Source of the DNA: CAZOOR01 sp964581505
GTDB taxonomy: Bacteria > Bacteroidota > Ignavibacteria > Kapaibacteriales > UBA2268
Direction of reading: 5' to 3'
NCBI GenBank assembly: GCA_964581505.1
Contig: CAZOOR010000008.1
Span: 1-49,575, forward strand
Length of the DNA: 49,575 nucleotides
Under the pieces are notes generated by a model, which was not told the DNA's origin, did no database searches, and saw nothing but the letters and a program-made list of their open reading frames with translations. Made by a program: the position numbers and the translations under genes. Below, piece by piece: positions 1 through 7,906 of this stretch; positions within the stretch are counted from its first letter, which is position 1; each line of letters begins with the position of its first letter.

Positions 1-299
1 CGTTCATCATATTGAGCCGCAGGCGAAGACCGCCAAAGGCAGCGGCGAAGCCAATCCATAAAGAAGGCAACGGCGAACCTAATCTATCCCTTTTACCTTT
101 CTTGCTGACGCAGGCAGGACGGGGTGATGAATTTATCGAAAAATTTATTTGTTTACATTACTTATAATATTACCACACATTGATTACAGATATACTTTAT
201 TACTTGTCTATTTGTGACTATGTTTGTAATTTCATATAAAAATACTTTAAACATTTTATCATTTAAATTTATTTTATTATTTTATTTGTGAGGATTTTA
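1..299. other. Gene-free left edge with dispersed-repeat fragment
   Basis: I see no convincing gene in this stretch. The first 130 bases are GC-richer than what follows and contain a 31-base segment (96-126) that recurs inverted at 14205-14235 with one mismatch. From about 130 to 299 the sequence is very AT-rich and probably holds the promoter of the next gene, but I cannot point to a confident -33/-7 pair. Confidence 0.5.
96..126 (+). repeat. 31-bp dispersed repeat, copy 1
   Basis: This segment matches the reverse complement of 14205-14235 at 30 of 31 positions. Both copies sit outside genes, and both lie near other repeat-derived sequence. The core includes the string GACGCAGGCAGGACGGGGTG. 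I read it as a fragment of a dispersed intergenic repeat family. Confidence 0.7.
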
Positions 300-911
300 A
301 TGAAAAAGTTAATTATTTTTTCGAGTTTGATTATTGTATTTGTATTTTTCTATGGGTGTGATAAGGATAAGGTTTTTAATCATAAGGAAGATGCAGGTAA
401 TCATAGTAATGTTGTTTATTCATCAAATCCTTATGACTGGATTGGCGTTGAGCATAATAAAATAATTGATAGTCTCATAAATAATATGGATTTAACAAAA
501 TTGCCGCGAAGTTGCGGAGAATTAGAAAATAATAATTTATTTAATAATTATATTTCAGAAACAATTTATAAATATATTGTTAGAATGAACATTTTTAATT
601 ATGAACTTGTAAAGAATGATTTAAAAGAATGTACAGTGAATTTAAATTGTAGTTTGGATACATTGTATAATAAATCTTTAAATACATTAAAGAATATAAA
701 TATTTCAACATTAGATAGCTTTTATACTTCTAAAATTTTACAATTTGGTCATAATGTAATTCTAAATAATGATTCAACTTATATTATTGATTCACTGCTA
801 AATAATATTAATTCATTGGAAAATGAAATATTATTAAATGTAACAAGTGAAGATACAATAGCTTTGCTGAGTATCGCAATTTTAAAAAAATTCAGCATTA
901 AGAGAATATAA
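300..911 (+). CDS. Hypothetical lipoprotein
   Basis: This encodes a protein of about 203 residues with an N-terminal hydrophobic helix ending in FFYGC, so Cys20 is a plausible lipidation site. I chose the ATG at 300 rather than the in-frame GTG at 288, because GAGGA lies 6-7 bases upstream of the ATG and the signal peptide then starts with MKK. The rest is Asn/Leu/Ser-rich and very AT-rich in codon use, and I recognise no domain. It is the first gene of a tight three-gene cluster, with 13 bases to the next start. A role as accessory or immunity lipoprotein for the following peptide is possible but is only inference. Confidence 0.6.
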   Translation: MKKLIIFSSLIIVFVFFYGCDKDKVFNHKEDAGNHSNVVYSSNPYDWIGVEHNKIIDSLINNMDLTKLPRSCGELENNNLFNNYISETIYKYIVRMNIFNYELVKNDLKECTVNLNCSLDTLYNKSLNTLKNINISTLDSFYTSKILQFGHNVILNNDSTYIIDSLLNNINSLENEILLNVTSEDTIALLSIAILKKFSIKRI

Positions 912-924
912 TATTTATTATAAT

Positions 925-1176
925 ATGATAAATCTTAAAAATTGCAACCAAAATGAGCGAATACAGTTGACAAGATCACAGAGTGCAAGAGCAAGGTCAA
1001 TATCCATACCATTCATAGATGCTATGGGAGCTGTAGTTGGTGGTGGGTTAGGTACAACTGCTGGTGGAGTAGGCGCTCTCCCAGGTGCTATCTATGGTGC
1101 TGCAACAGCGTCGGGCGCGGCTAATTCTATTTGGGGTTGGGTTGAAGATATTGCAACTGGGTGGTTTGATTGGTAA
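925..1176 (+). CDS. Glycine-zipper, Trp-rich small peptide (bacteriocin-like)
   Basis: This encodes 83 residues. The first 33 are polar and basic (several Arg and Ser). Residues 34-67 are a glycine/alanine-rich hydrophobic stretch with many GxxxG spacings, for example GAVVGGGLG and GALPGAIYG. The last 15 or so carry four tryptophans (WGW ... WFDW). A Gly-zipper helix with a Trp-rich end resembles class II (two-peptide or Blp-like) bacteriocins. The usual double-glycine leader with an ELxxIxGG pattern is not evident, although GGG follows residue 38. No clear Shine-Dalgarno precedes the ATG. A four-helix membrane protein follows after four bases, which fits an effector/immunity arrangement. It could instead be a small holin-like or envelope peptide. 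Confidence 0.5.
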   Translation: MINLKNCNQNERIQLTRSQSARARSISIPFIDAMGAVVGGGLGTTAGGVGALPGAIYGAATASGAANSIWGWVEDIATGWFDW

Positions 1177-1180
1177 TACT

Positions 1181-1582
1181 ATGAAATTTATTAAATTATA
1201 TTTTTATGTTATCTCAATATTGATGGTTTATCTCATCAATATTGGGATATTTGTTGATGTACAAAATAAACGGTTTGTTTTTTTATTTCTGTATTTTCTT
1301 TTAATTTTTTCATCATCGTTATTTATTTTGATTTATTTATCTAATGAAGAAAAAATTTGGCATAATATTTTAATAATATTAAATAGAATGAGGAAATTAC
1401 CAGTACTTATTTTTTCGGGTATTTCTTTGCTATATTTTGTATACGTTGCGATTACAATAGAAAAAGAGCTTGCTGATTATGTTGACTATATTACATATAT
1501 TGCTTCTTTGTTATCTTTTCTAACAATTATGTATGAATTAAAGACCCAAAAAAAATATATTTCTAAAATTTCAGAGAAATAA
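1181..1582 (+). CDS. Small four-helix membrane protein (possible immunity protein)
   Basis: This encodes about 133 residues starting MKFIKLYFY. Four hydrophobic segments lie at roughly residues 4-24, 30-52, 73-92 and 99-115, separated by short charged loops, and the C-terminus is Lys-rich. No family is recognised. I chose the ATG at 1181 because the longer frame starting upstream overlaps the preceding gene out of frame, while this start lies four bases after its stop. Small multi-helix proteins directly after a bacteriocin gene are often immunity proteins; here that is inferred from context only. A weak hairpin overlaps the stop codon and could end the transcript. Confidence 0.55.
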   Translation: MKFIKLYFYVISILMVYLINIGIFVDVQNKRFVFLFLYFLLIFSSSLFILIYLSNEEKIWHNILIILNRMRKLPVLIFSGISLLYFVYVAITIEKELADYVDYITYIASLLSFLTIMYELKTQKKYISKISEK

Positions 1583-1605
1583 TCTGTTATTAAAGTAATT
1601 TCTCT
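1573..1605 (+). terminator. Weak hairpin terminator after the island operon
   Basis: AGAGAAAT (1573-1580) pairs with ATTTCTCT (1598-1605) around an AT-rich 17-base loop and is followed by a short T-rich stretch. It overlaps the end of the membrane-protein gene. The stem is AT-rich, so it is only a candidate. Confidence 0.4.
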
Positions 1606-1935
1606 TATTTCGTTATACTAAAGGCGAACAATTACATAATGCCTTTTGCCTTTCTTTTCCTCTCCTTAATCAAGAAGATGTGGCAAAGCGAAGCTTTGCC
1701 AGAGGCTGTCCAATAAGGCGGGCTTTTTTTATTAAGCGGTTTGTATACAGGATTTTGCTATTTCTGTACTAATTTTTTTGTAATTATTCATTTTTCAGTT
1801 AAGTGCTAAATTTAATATGTTTTTAAAAGATTTTTCCAATATTTTTTTATCATTTCCACAAGATATTACACGGGGCTATTGCAGAATTTACCCTTCTCCG
1901 CACCTGTAGATGAACTTGCATTTCGGATAGGGAGA
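1583..1935. other. Intergenic region with a repeat element
   Basis: There is no gene here. The region holds one copy of the double-hairpin repeat (1650-1710), then AATAAGGCGGGC and a run of seven T, then AT-rich DNA up to the end of uvrA. I see no tRNA and no clear promoter. Confidence 0.6.
1650..1710 (-). repeat. Double-hairpin palindromic repeat, copy C
   Basis: Read on the minus strand this copy has a perfect hairpin GGCAAAGC-TTC-GCTTTGCC (1682-1700). A second, weaker hairpin (1659-1680) follows it, whose AAGGAGAGG arm is intact but whose other arm is partly degraded. The same order of hairpins occurs at 13545-13585 and 14020-14055. Confidence 0.7.
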
Positions 1936-4734
1936 TTATTTGTTCTGTCGGAAAAAATAATCTAATGCCCTACCTGTGTGTGTGCCGGATTTGGCGACCT
2001 GCTCCGGTGTGCCGGTGGCGACTATAAAACCACCTTGCTCACCTGCTTCGGGTCCCATATCAATAATCCAATCGGCTGATGCGATGATATTAATATTATG
2101 CTCAATGATAATTACAGAATGCCCTTTGTCAATCAGCCTGTTAAAGCAGTCTATTAACTTTTTAATATCATCAAGATGCAGACCCGTTGTCGGCTCGTCA
2201 AATATAAAGAGCATATTTGAGCTATAATTAGTATCAAGATGATTAGCTAATTTTATTCTCTGTGCTTCGCCACCGGACAAATGTGTCGATGGCTGTCCGA
2301 GACGCAAATATCCTAAGCCGACATCGGCAAGCAAATGCAACTTCCTTGTAATTTTCGGTACATTTTCAAAGAAGGATAAAGCCTCATCAATAGTCATATT
2401 CAGTACATCAATTATGGATTTCCCATTGTATAAGATGCTTTTTGCTTCACGCTTGTAGCGCGTACCACGGCAGGATTCGCATTCGAGAGTAACATTCGGC
2501 AAAAATTGCATATCAACGGTTACAACACCCTCGCCATTGCAAACATCGCATCTGCCACCGGGTACATTGAACGAGAAATGCCCCGGGTGCCACCCGAGTT
2601 GTTTTGCCGCCTGTGTGGAAGCAAACAGCTCCCTTATATAGTCAAACACTTTTGTATATGTTATTGGTGTGGAGCGCGTTGATTTGCCTATTGAAGATTG
2701 GTCGACAAGTTCTACATTTTCGAGCCATATCCAACCGGATATTTTCTCATACAGCCCTGCTTCTTCTTTGGTTTCAATGAATGATTTTTTTAAGCCGTCA
2801 TATAGGATATCGTGTATTAATGTACTTTTGCCGGAGCCGGAAACGCCCGTTACCACAAGCATACAGCCAAGCGGAAATTCCACTTCTTCCATTTTTAAAT
2901 TATGCTTACGGGGCTTGGTTAGTATTACCTTATGTCCGTTACCACTGCGTCTTTTTGTTGGAATCGAAATACTTTTCTTACCCGAAAGATACAACCCCGT
3001 CAATGAATTATCCGATTTGAGTACTCCGATAATATCGCCTGCATAGATAATCTCGCCTCCATGTTCACCTGCACGCGGTCCCATATCAATCAGGTAATCC
3101 GCCTGCCTGATAATATCCGGGTCATGTTCTACTACGAGAATTGTATTACCCAAATTCCTAAGCTTATATAATATTTTCAACAGTCGTTCCGTATCGCGCG
3201 GGTGCATACCAATACTTGGTTCGTCCAAAACGTAGAGAGTACCGACAAGAGAGGAGCCGAGTGCAGTCGATAAATTTATTCTCTGTGCTTCGCCACCGGA
3301 AAGTGTGTGCGTAAGCCGGTTGAGCGTCAAATAGTGCAGACCTATATCGAATAACAATTCGAGACGGCGAATTATTTCACTCAATACCTGTCCTGCTATT
3401 TCTTGCTGATGCTTTGTAAGTTTCAGATTTCTAATAAAATCAAGCAAATCGGAAATAGGCATATTAATTAGTTCGGGTATGTTTTTACCACCTACAAATA
3501 CTTGCCTTGCAGAAGTCCGCAACCGCGAACCACCGCATAAATCGCAAGTTGTGAACCCGCGATATCGGTTTAACAAAATGCGATAGTGCATTTTGTAACT
3601 ATATTGTCTGAGTACTATAAAATACCCGTTAAGTCCAAGATAAAAGCCCTTACCTTCCCATACAAATTTCTTTTGCTCGGGGGTAAGTTCTAAATATGGA
3701 ACATCAACAGGAATATCATTTTTCATTGCTTCCGAAATCAGTTGTATTTGATATTCATGAAATCGCGGTGTCCTGAACGGCTGTATCGCACCATCTCTTA
3801 ATGATTTGGATTTGTCCGGTACAATTAAATCTTCCGATAAACCTATAGTACGCCCGAAGCCCTGACAATTAGGACAGGCGCCAAAAGGATTATTGAATGA
3901 AAAAAGACGCGGCTCCGGCTCAACATAAACTATATCGCAATTGGCACACTCATAACGTATGCTAAAATTCAGATATTTATTCTGTTCAAGCAATTGTATG
4001 CTCAGTTTCCCATTACCAGCCTTGAACGCCTGTTCAACAGAATCGGTTAGTCGTGTGATTGTGTCTTCGTCTTTTCTGATTACAAGCCTGTCAATCAAAA
4101 TAAATATTTCTTCGGGAAGCGCATCTCGATATGCCGCAATCTCATCAAATTCGTGAATAGTACTGCTATCTTTATTAGTAAAACGGAAATATCCCGCTTC
4201 TTGGAATTTCTTAAATTCGCGGGCAATATGCCTTGTTTGCGGACTGAGCGGAGCCAGAATATATATCTTACTGCCTTCTTTGAATCGCAAAAGACGCTTA
4301 ATGACAGAGTCCGGTGAATCTTTTCGTATGACCTGATTGCATTGACGGCAATGTGTTTCGCCTATACGTCCGTACAGTAAACGCAAATAATCATAGACTT
4401 CGGTAGTAGTGCCGACCGTTGAACGAGGATTTTTGCCTTGCTTTCTTTGCTCAATCGCAACGGCTGGTGGTAGCCCCGAAATTGATTCTACGTCCGGTTT
4501 GCCCATACGTTCCAGAAACTGTCTCGCATAAGCCGATAACGACTCTACAAATCTTCTCTGCCCCTCGGCATATACTGTATCAAATGCAAGTGTGGACTTG
4601 CCCGAACCGCTTATACCTGTGATTACCGTAAATTTATTATGAGGTATATCTATATCAATATGTTTCAAATTGTGCAGTGACGCACCACGTATTGATATAG
4701 CTCTTAATTTTTCTTTCTTTCTATTATCTGTCAT
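1936..4734 (-). CDS. uvrA: Excinuclease ABC subunit A
   Basis: UvrA is the damage-recognition ATPase of nucleotide excision repair and acts as a dimer with UvrB. The 932-residue product has the full two-ATPase layout. The first Walker A is GISGSGKST (Lys46) and the second is GVSGSGKST near residue 634. Each half has a LSGGEAQR signature and a DEP Walker B. Zinc-binding Cys pairs are visible (CANC/CPNC in the first half, CDVC/CESC in the second). Length is normal for the family. The ATG at 4734 starts MTDNRKK and no better start is seen. The gene lies 26 bases downstream of the ChaN/M1 fusion on the same strand and may be co-transcribed with it. No SOS box is evident. The motif STVGTTTEVYDY fits Bacteroidota-type UvrA. 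Confidence 0.97.
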   Translation of the reverse strand: MTDNRKKEKLRAISIRGASLHNLKHIDIDIPHNKFTVITGISGSGKSTLAFDTVYAEGQRRFVESLSAYARQFLERMGKPDVESISGLPPAVAIEQRKQGKNPRSTVGTTTEVYDYLRLLYGRIGETHCRQCNQVIRKDSPDSVIKRLLRFKEGSKIYILAPLSPQTRHIAREFKKFQEAGYFRFTNKDSSTIHEFDEIAAYRDALPEEIFILIDRLVIRKDEDTITRLTDSVEQAFKAGNGKLSIQLLEQNKYLNFSIRYECANCDIVYVEPEPRLFSFNNPFGACPNCQGFGRTIGLSEDLIVPDKSKSLRDGAIQPFRTPRFHEYQIQLISEAMKNDIPVDVPYLELTPEQKKFVWEGKGFYLGLNGYFIVLRQYSYKMHYRILLNRYRGFTTCDLCGGSRLRTSARQVFVGGKNIPELINMPISDLLDFIRNLKLTKHQQEIAGQVLSEIIRRLELLFDIGLHYLTLNRLTHTLSGGEAQRINLSTALGSSLVGTLYVLDEPSIGMHPRDTERLLKILYKLRNLGNTILVVEHDPDIIRQADYLIDMGPRAGEHGGEIIYAGDIIGVLKSDNSLTGLYLSGKKSISIPTKRRSGNGHKVILTKPRKHNLKMEEVEFPLGCMLVVTGVSGSGKSTLIHDILYDGLKKSFIETKEEAGLYEKISGWIWLENVELVDQSSIGKSTRSTPITYTKVFDYIRELFASTQAAKQLGWHPGHFSFNVPGGRCDVCNGEGVVTVDMQFLPNVTLECESCRGTRYKREAKSILYNGKSIIDVLNMTIDEALSFFENVPKITRKLHLLADVGLGYLRLGQPSTHLSGGEAQRIKLANHLDTNYSSNMLFIFDEPTTGLHLDDIKKLIDCFNRLIDKGHSVIIIEHNINIIASADWIIDMGPEAGEQGGFIVATGTPEQVAKSGTHTGRALDYFFRQNK

Positions 4735-4760
4735 TAGATTTATTGCGCCTAACCAAAAAA

Positions 4761-7751
4761 CTATCTATATAATTTAGGAAACTTATATTGCATTTCGGGA
4801 ATTTTTTCGGCTTTCGGAAATATCTCCTTCTTGCTGATTGCACGTCCGACTTTATTCTTATTCAGGAAAACCATTGAGTAACTCAGATAATGGAATAATC
4901 TCTGCAAAGGTCTAATATTGTCTAACTTGTCGGTATAAATTACAGTTGTAAATTGGGCGGCATTAGTCAGATGCCCCATATTTAGTAGCAAAAGCTTGTC
5001 TTTTGCATCATATTCCTTTCCGTCAATCTCTATTTTCATTCCGTCAATATTTATTCCGTCAGGATATGTACCTTTGAGATTTTTGAAAAAAGGATTGCTG
5101 TTACTATTGCCAATCACAATAAGAGTTCTATTCTGCCAAACGCTGTCCGGCAATTTATTTGCCTCTGTATAAGTCATTTTGTAGCCGCTTTGTTTCATCA
5201 TTTGTGCAAGTTGCAACGCCACTTTATAATCTTTTGATTTTTTCGGCGGCAGCACAAGTAGCGGATTGTTGTTCAGAACTTGATTGAAACTGTATGGAAC
5301 CTCCCATTTATAGAGATGTCGCAAAGACTGATAATTCTTATCAATACGTATTGACTTTATTTCGCCGTCCGGTTTGTAGCTAAATCTATTCTCCTCTTTG
5401 GTTATTGTGTAATAATATGTATTTGTTCCTTTGTCAGTTGCTATCTGTACGGGAACAACGGAAGTAAAAGAAGTACCGAACTGATTGATATTAAATCTCA
5501 GCGAATCGCCGTCAAAAGAAAGATAATCCAGTCGCAATGTAGGAATTTTATCCGATGTAAGCCACTGGTTCATTATCCTACTGATATTATATTTTATGCC
5601 GTCTTTCCTTGCCTGCATATTCAATACATATCGCAGACTGAACCAAGAGGCGCGTCTGCCCTTATATTTTCTGGCAAATGTTCGTAGTGCCTTGAAAAAG
5701 CTTTCCTTGCCCATTAGCTTCATTATTTCGTAAAATATAAATGCACCTTTCTGATAGCCGATTACAGCATCATCTTTGTTGGATTGGTATTTGAAATCGG
5801 CAACGGGATAGTTTAAATTATCAGGCAATGCTTCAATTGCAATCAAGGCTTTCTTCCGCCAATCCAAAGCTCCCTTTTCGTTGTTTGTTAAAATATTATA
5901 ATAGTAATTTGCAGAAAATGTAGTCAAAGCCTCGCACCAATTACCTTTTTTATAAGATGTATAAACGCTGTTGCCCCACCAATTATGAACAAATTCGTGT
6001 GCTAAGGAGCCGGGTGTCAATATAATCCAAGGCATAGCCATAAGACGATTGGACAGCAAAGTATAAGAAGGCATTCCAAATCCGGTTGCAAAGAAATTCT
6101 CGACAATGCTGAATTCCGAATAAGGATAATCTCCCAGCAATTTTGTATATAAATCAAAATACTCCATAGACGCCTTCAAATATGTATCGGCGTTCCGTGT
6201 ATCGGAAAATGTATAAGTACTGAATTTTACGTCATTATGATTAGTGCTTTTAACGATGTATTTACCACCGACTATTGTGCAGTTGTCTGCTTTTAACTCT
6301 GTCTTATAATGGTATGTTTTTGTATTGTCGGAATTAATAATTTTATCAACCGTACCCGAGGTAATAATCGTTGTCTCTTTCGGGACGGTTATGTTAATCG
6401 TAAAATCAGCCATATCGTTATCTGTCATCGGATAATAACTACCCGCAGGCAGATAGATGCCTTCGCCTTCTTTTGCCGAAATAATGCCCGATGAATTGGA
6501 GTGCCGTTCGTTTAGACTTAATTCTTTCGGGGAATTATATACTATTCCCTTATATGCAATGTCGAGCGTACGGATTTCTTTCTTCTTACTTTTGATAATA
6601 ATTTCATTATAAGCCTTATCCTCAGCAGAGGCTTTGATTTCAAATTCAATATCTCCGTCCGGCGATGTTAAGGATTCAATATTCAAATCTTTTAATAATG
6701 TTAGTGAAGCCTTCCGCAATATGGGATTTTTGAATGTAAGAACATCTTTACCTTGCAAGCTGTTCTTTTCAGGCTTCAATTCAATAGTGATGTTATGCTT
6801 AATAACATTATTCTCGGCAATACCATGACCCATCATAGCAAAATTCATTTCTTTGCGTTTAAATTGGGGTAATTGAATTAAAAAATCGGTTTTACCGATA
6901 TAATCGGCAGTAAATTTAAAAGGTTTATCTTTCTTTTTGTATTCGGGTGTAATAATTCCAATTCTCAGGTTGGGCATTCTGCGGCGAAGTTTTGCAACCG
7001 TACCGAGATAATTATTTGAATGGAAATCACCGTTGAAATGAACTACTTTCCAACCACTGTGCGCATTTAGAAAAATAGCAATACTTTCGGCCATCGTCTC
7101 ATCTTTAATTAATTGCGCCCCGTAATACAAATAGAGTGTATTCTCCTGATTGGGCGAAAGAGTCTCCTCCGGAGCCATACCCATATTTTTCATCATTGTT
7201 TGATAAAAGTTTTTCAGGTATTGATTGTCTTCAATTTCCAATTCTTTCGTAATAAATTTCCTCTCATTAGGGGGCAGTGCATTAATACCGGTCATTGCTT
7301 GACGAGCATATAGTGCGGCATATCTGCGAGGAATATTAGCAGCGAGTACAGGTAAATGATTTGACTTTGCAAGTTCCAGCATAGGCTTGTAGAAATTCAA
7401 ATAATCGGGCCAAGGTCTGCTCTTTTTTAAAAATTCCTTTTCATTAATCTTTCCGCCCAAATATTCGTCTATGACGGTTTGCACATCACGCTCGAACATC
7501 TCGAACGAGACGGCAGTCTTGGGATTACCCTTAATCCATTCGGCTAAAAATTCCGCCTGAATGCTATGAAGTAGCGAATCATCGTGAAATTCCCCGAAGA
7601 ATACAACATCGAACTTAGTTGCTCTTTTCGCAAATGTTTGCATTGCAATTGATTCGCCTGTTTCCGCATCATATATTTCATAATTACGTGCAAAAGCATT
7701 TATATTCATTACTATTATTATTGACAATAACGATATGATGAAGTATTTCAT
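4761..7751 (-). CDS. Secreted ChaN-like / M1-peptidase-like fusion protein
   Basis: The 996-residue product starts with a signal peptide (MKYFIISLL ... INAFA). Residues about 30-280 look like the ChaN/DUF399 haem-binding family: FGEFHDD, SFEMFERD, AANIPRRYAA, FNGDFHS. Residues about 330-830 resemble M1 gluzincin metallopeptidases, with the zinc motif HEFVH at His585-His589 and a Glu at 607 in GNWCEALTT. The exopeptidase motif GxMEN is replaced by GFGMPSYT upstream of the zinc site, so ordinary aminopeptidase activity is uncertain. The last 150 residues are a poorly defined C-terminal domain. GAGG upstream of the ATG supports the start. I infer a periplasmic or outer-membrane location. The two halves may link haem or metal handling to peptide processing, but that is a guess. 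Confidence 0.85.
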   Translation of the reverse strand: MKYFIISLLSIIIVMNINAFARNYEIYDAETGESIAMQTFAKRATKFDVVFFGEFHDDSLLHSIQAEFLAEWIKGNPKTAVSFEMFERDVQTVIDEYLGGKINEKEFLKKSRPWPDYLNFYKPMLELAKSNHLPVLAANIPRRYAALYARQAMTGINALPPNERKFITKELEIEDNQYLKNFYQTMMKNMGMAPEETLSPNQENTLYLYYGAQLIKDETMAESIAIFLNAHSGWKVVHFNGDFHSNNYLGTVAKLRRRMPNLRIGIITPEYKKKDKPFKFTADYIGKTDFLIQLPQFKRKEMNFAMMGHGIAENNVIKHNITIELKPEKNSLQGKDVLTFKNPILRKASLTLLKDLNIESLTSPDGDIEFEIKASAEDKAYNEIIIKSKKKEIRTLDIAYKGIVYNSPKELSLNERHSNSSGIISAKEGEGIYLPAGSYYPMTDNDMADFTINITVPKETTIITSGTVDKIINSDNTKTYHYKTELKADNCTIVGGKYIVKSTNHNDVKFSTYTFSDTRNADTYLKASMEYFDLYTKLLGDYPYSEFSIVENFFATGFGMPSYTLLSNRLMAMPWIILTPGSLAHEFVHNWWGNSVYTSYKKGNWCEALTTFSANYYYNILTNNEKGALDWRKKALIAIEALPDNLNYPVADFKYQSNKDDAVIGYQKGAFIFYEIMKLMGKESFFKALRTFARKYKGRRASWFSLRYVLNMQARKDGIKYNISRIMNQWLTSDKIPTLRLDYLSFDGDSLRFNINQFGTSFTSVVPVQIATDKGTNTYYYTITKEENRFSYKPDGEIKSIRIDKNYQSLRHLYKWEVPYSFNQVLNNNPLLVLPPKKSKDYKVALQLAQMMKQSGYKMTYTEANKLPDSVWQNRTLIVIGNSNSNPFFKNLKGTYPDGINIDGMKIEIDGKEYDAKDKLLLLNMGHLTNAAQFTTVIYTDKLDNIRPLQRLFHYLSYSMVFLNKNKVGRAISKKEIFPKAEKIPEMQYKFPKLYR

Positions 7752-7906
7752 CTCTGCCTCAATTTTTTGTTCTAAATATTCAGATTACAAAGTTAAGAAA
7801 CAATATAATAAATATCATTAAATATTTACTAATGTGTAACATTTTCCGTCTTGGAAACGTCTATCTATTGTATAAATATGCAAAAATGAAAAAACAAAAG
7901 AAATAA

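Noticed and set aside
288..299. GTG start for the first lipoprotein
   Set aside because: The ATG at 300 has a better-placed ribosome-binding site and gives a normal lipoprotein signal peptide.
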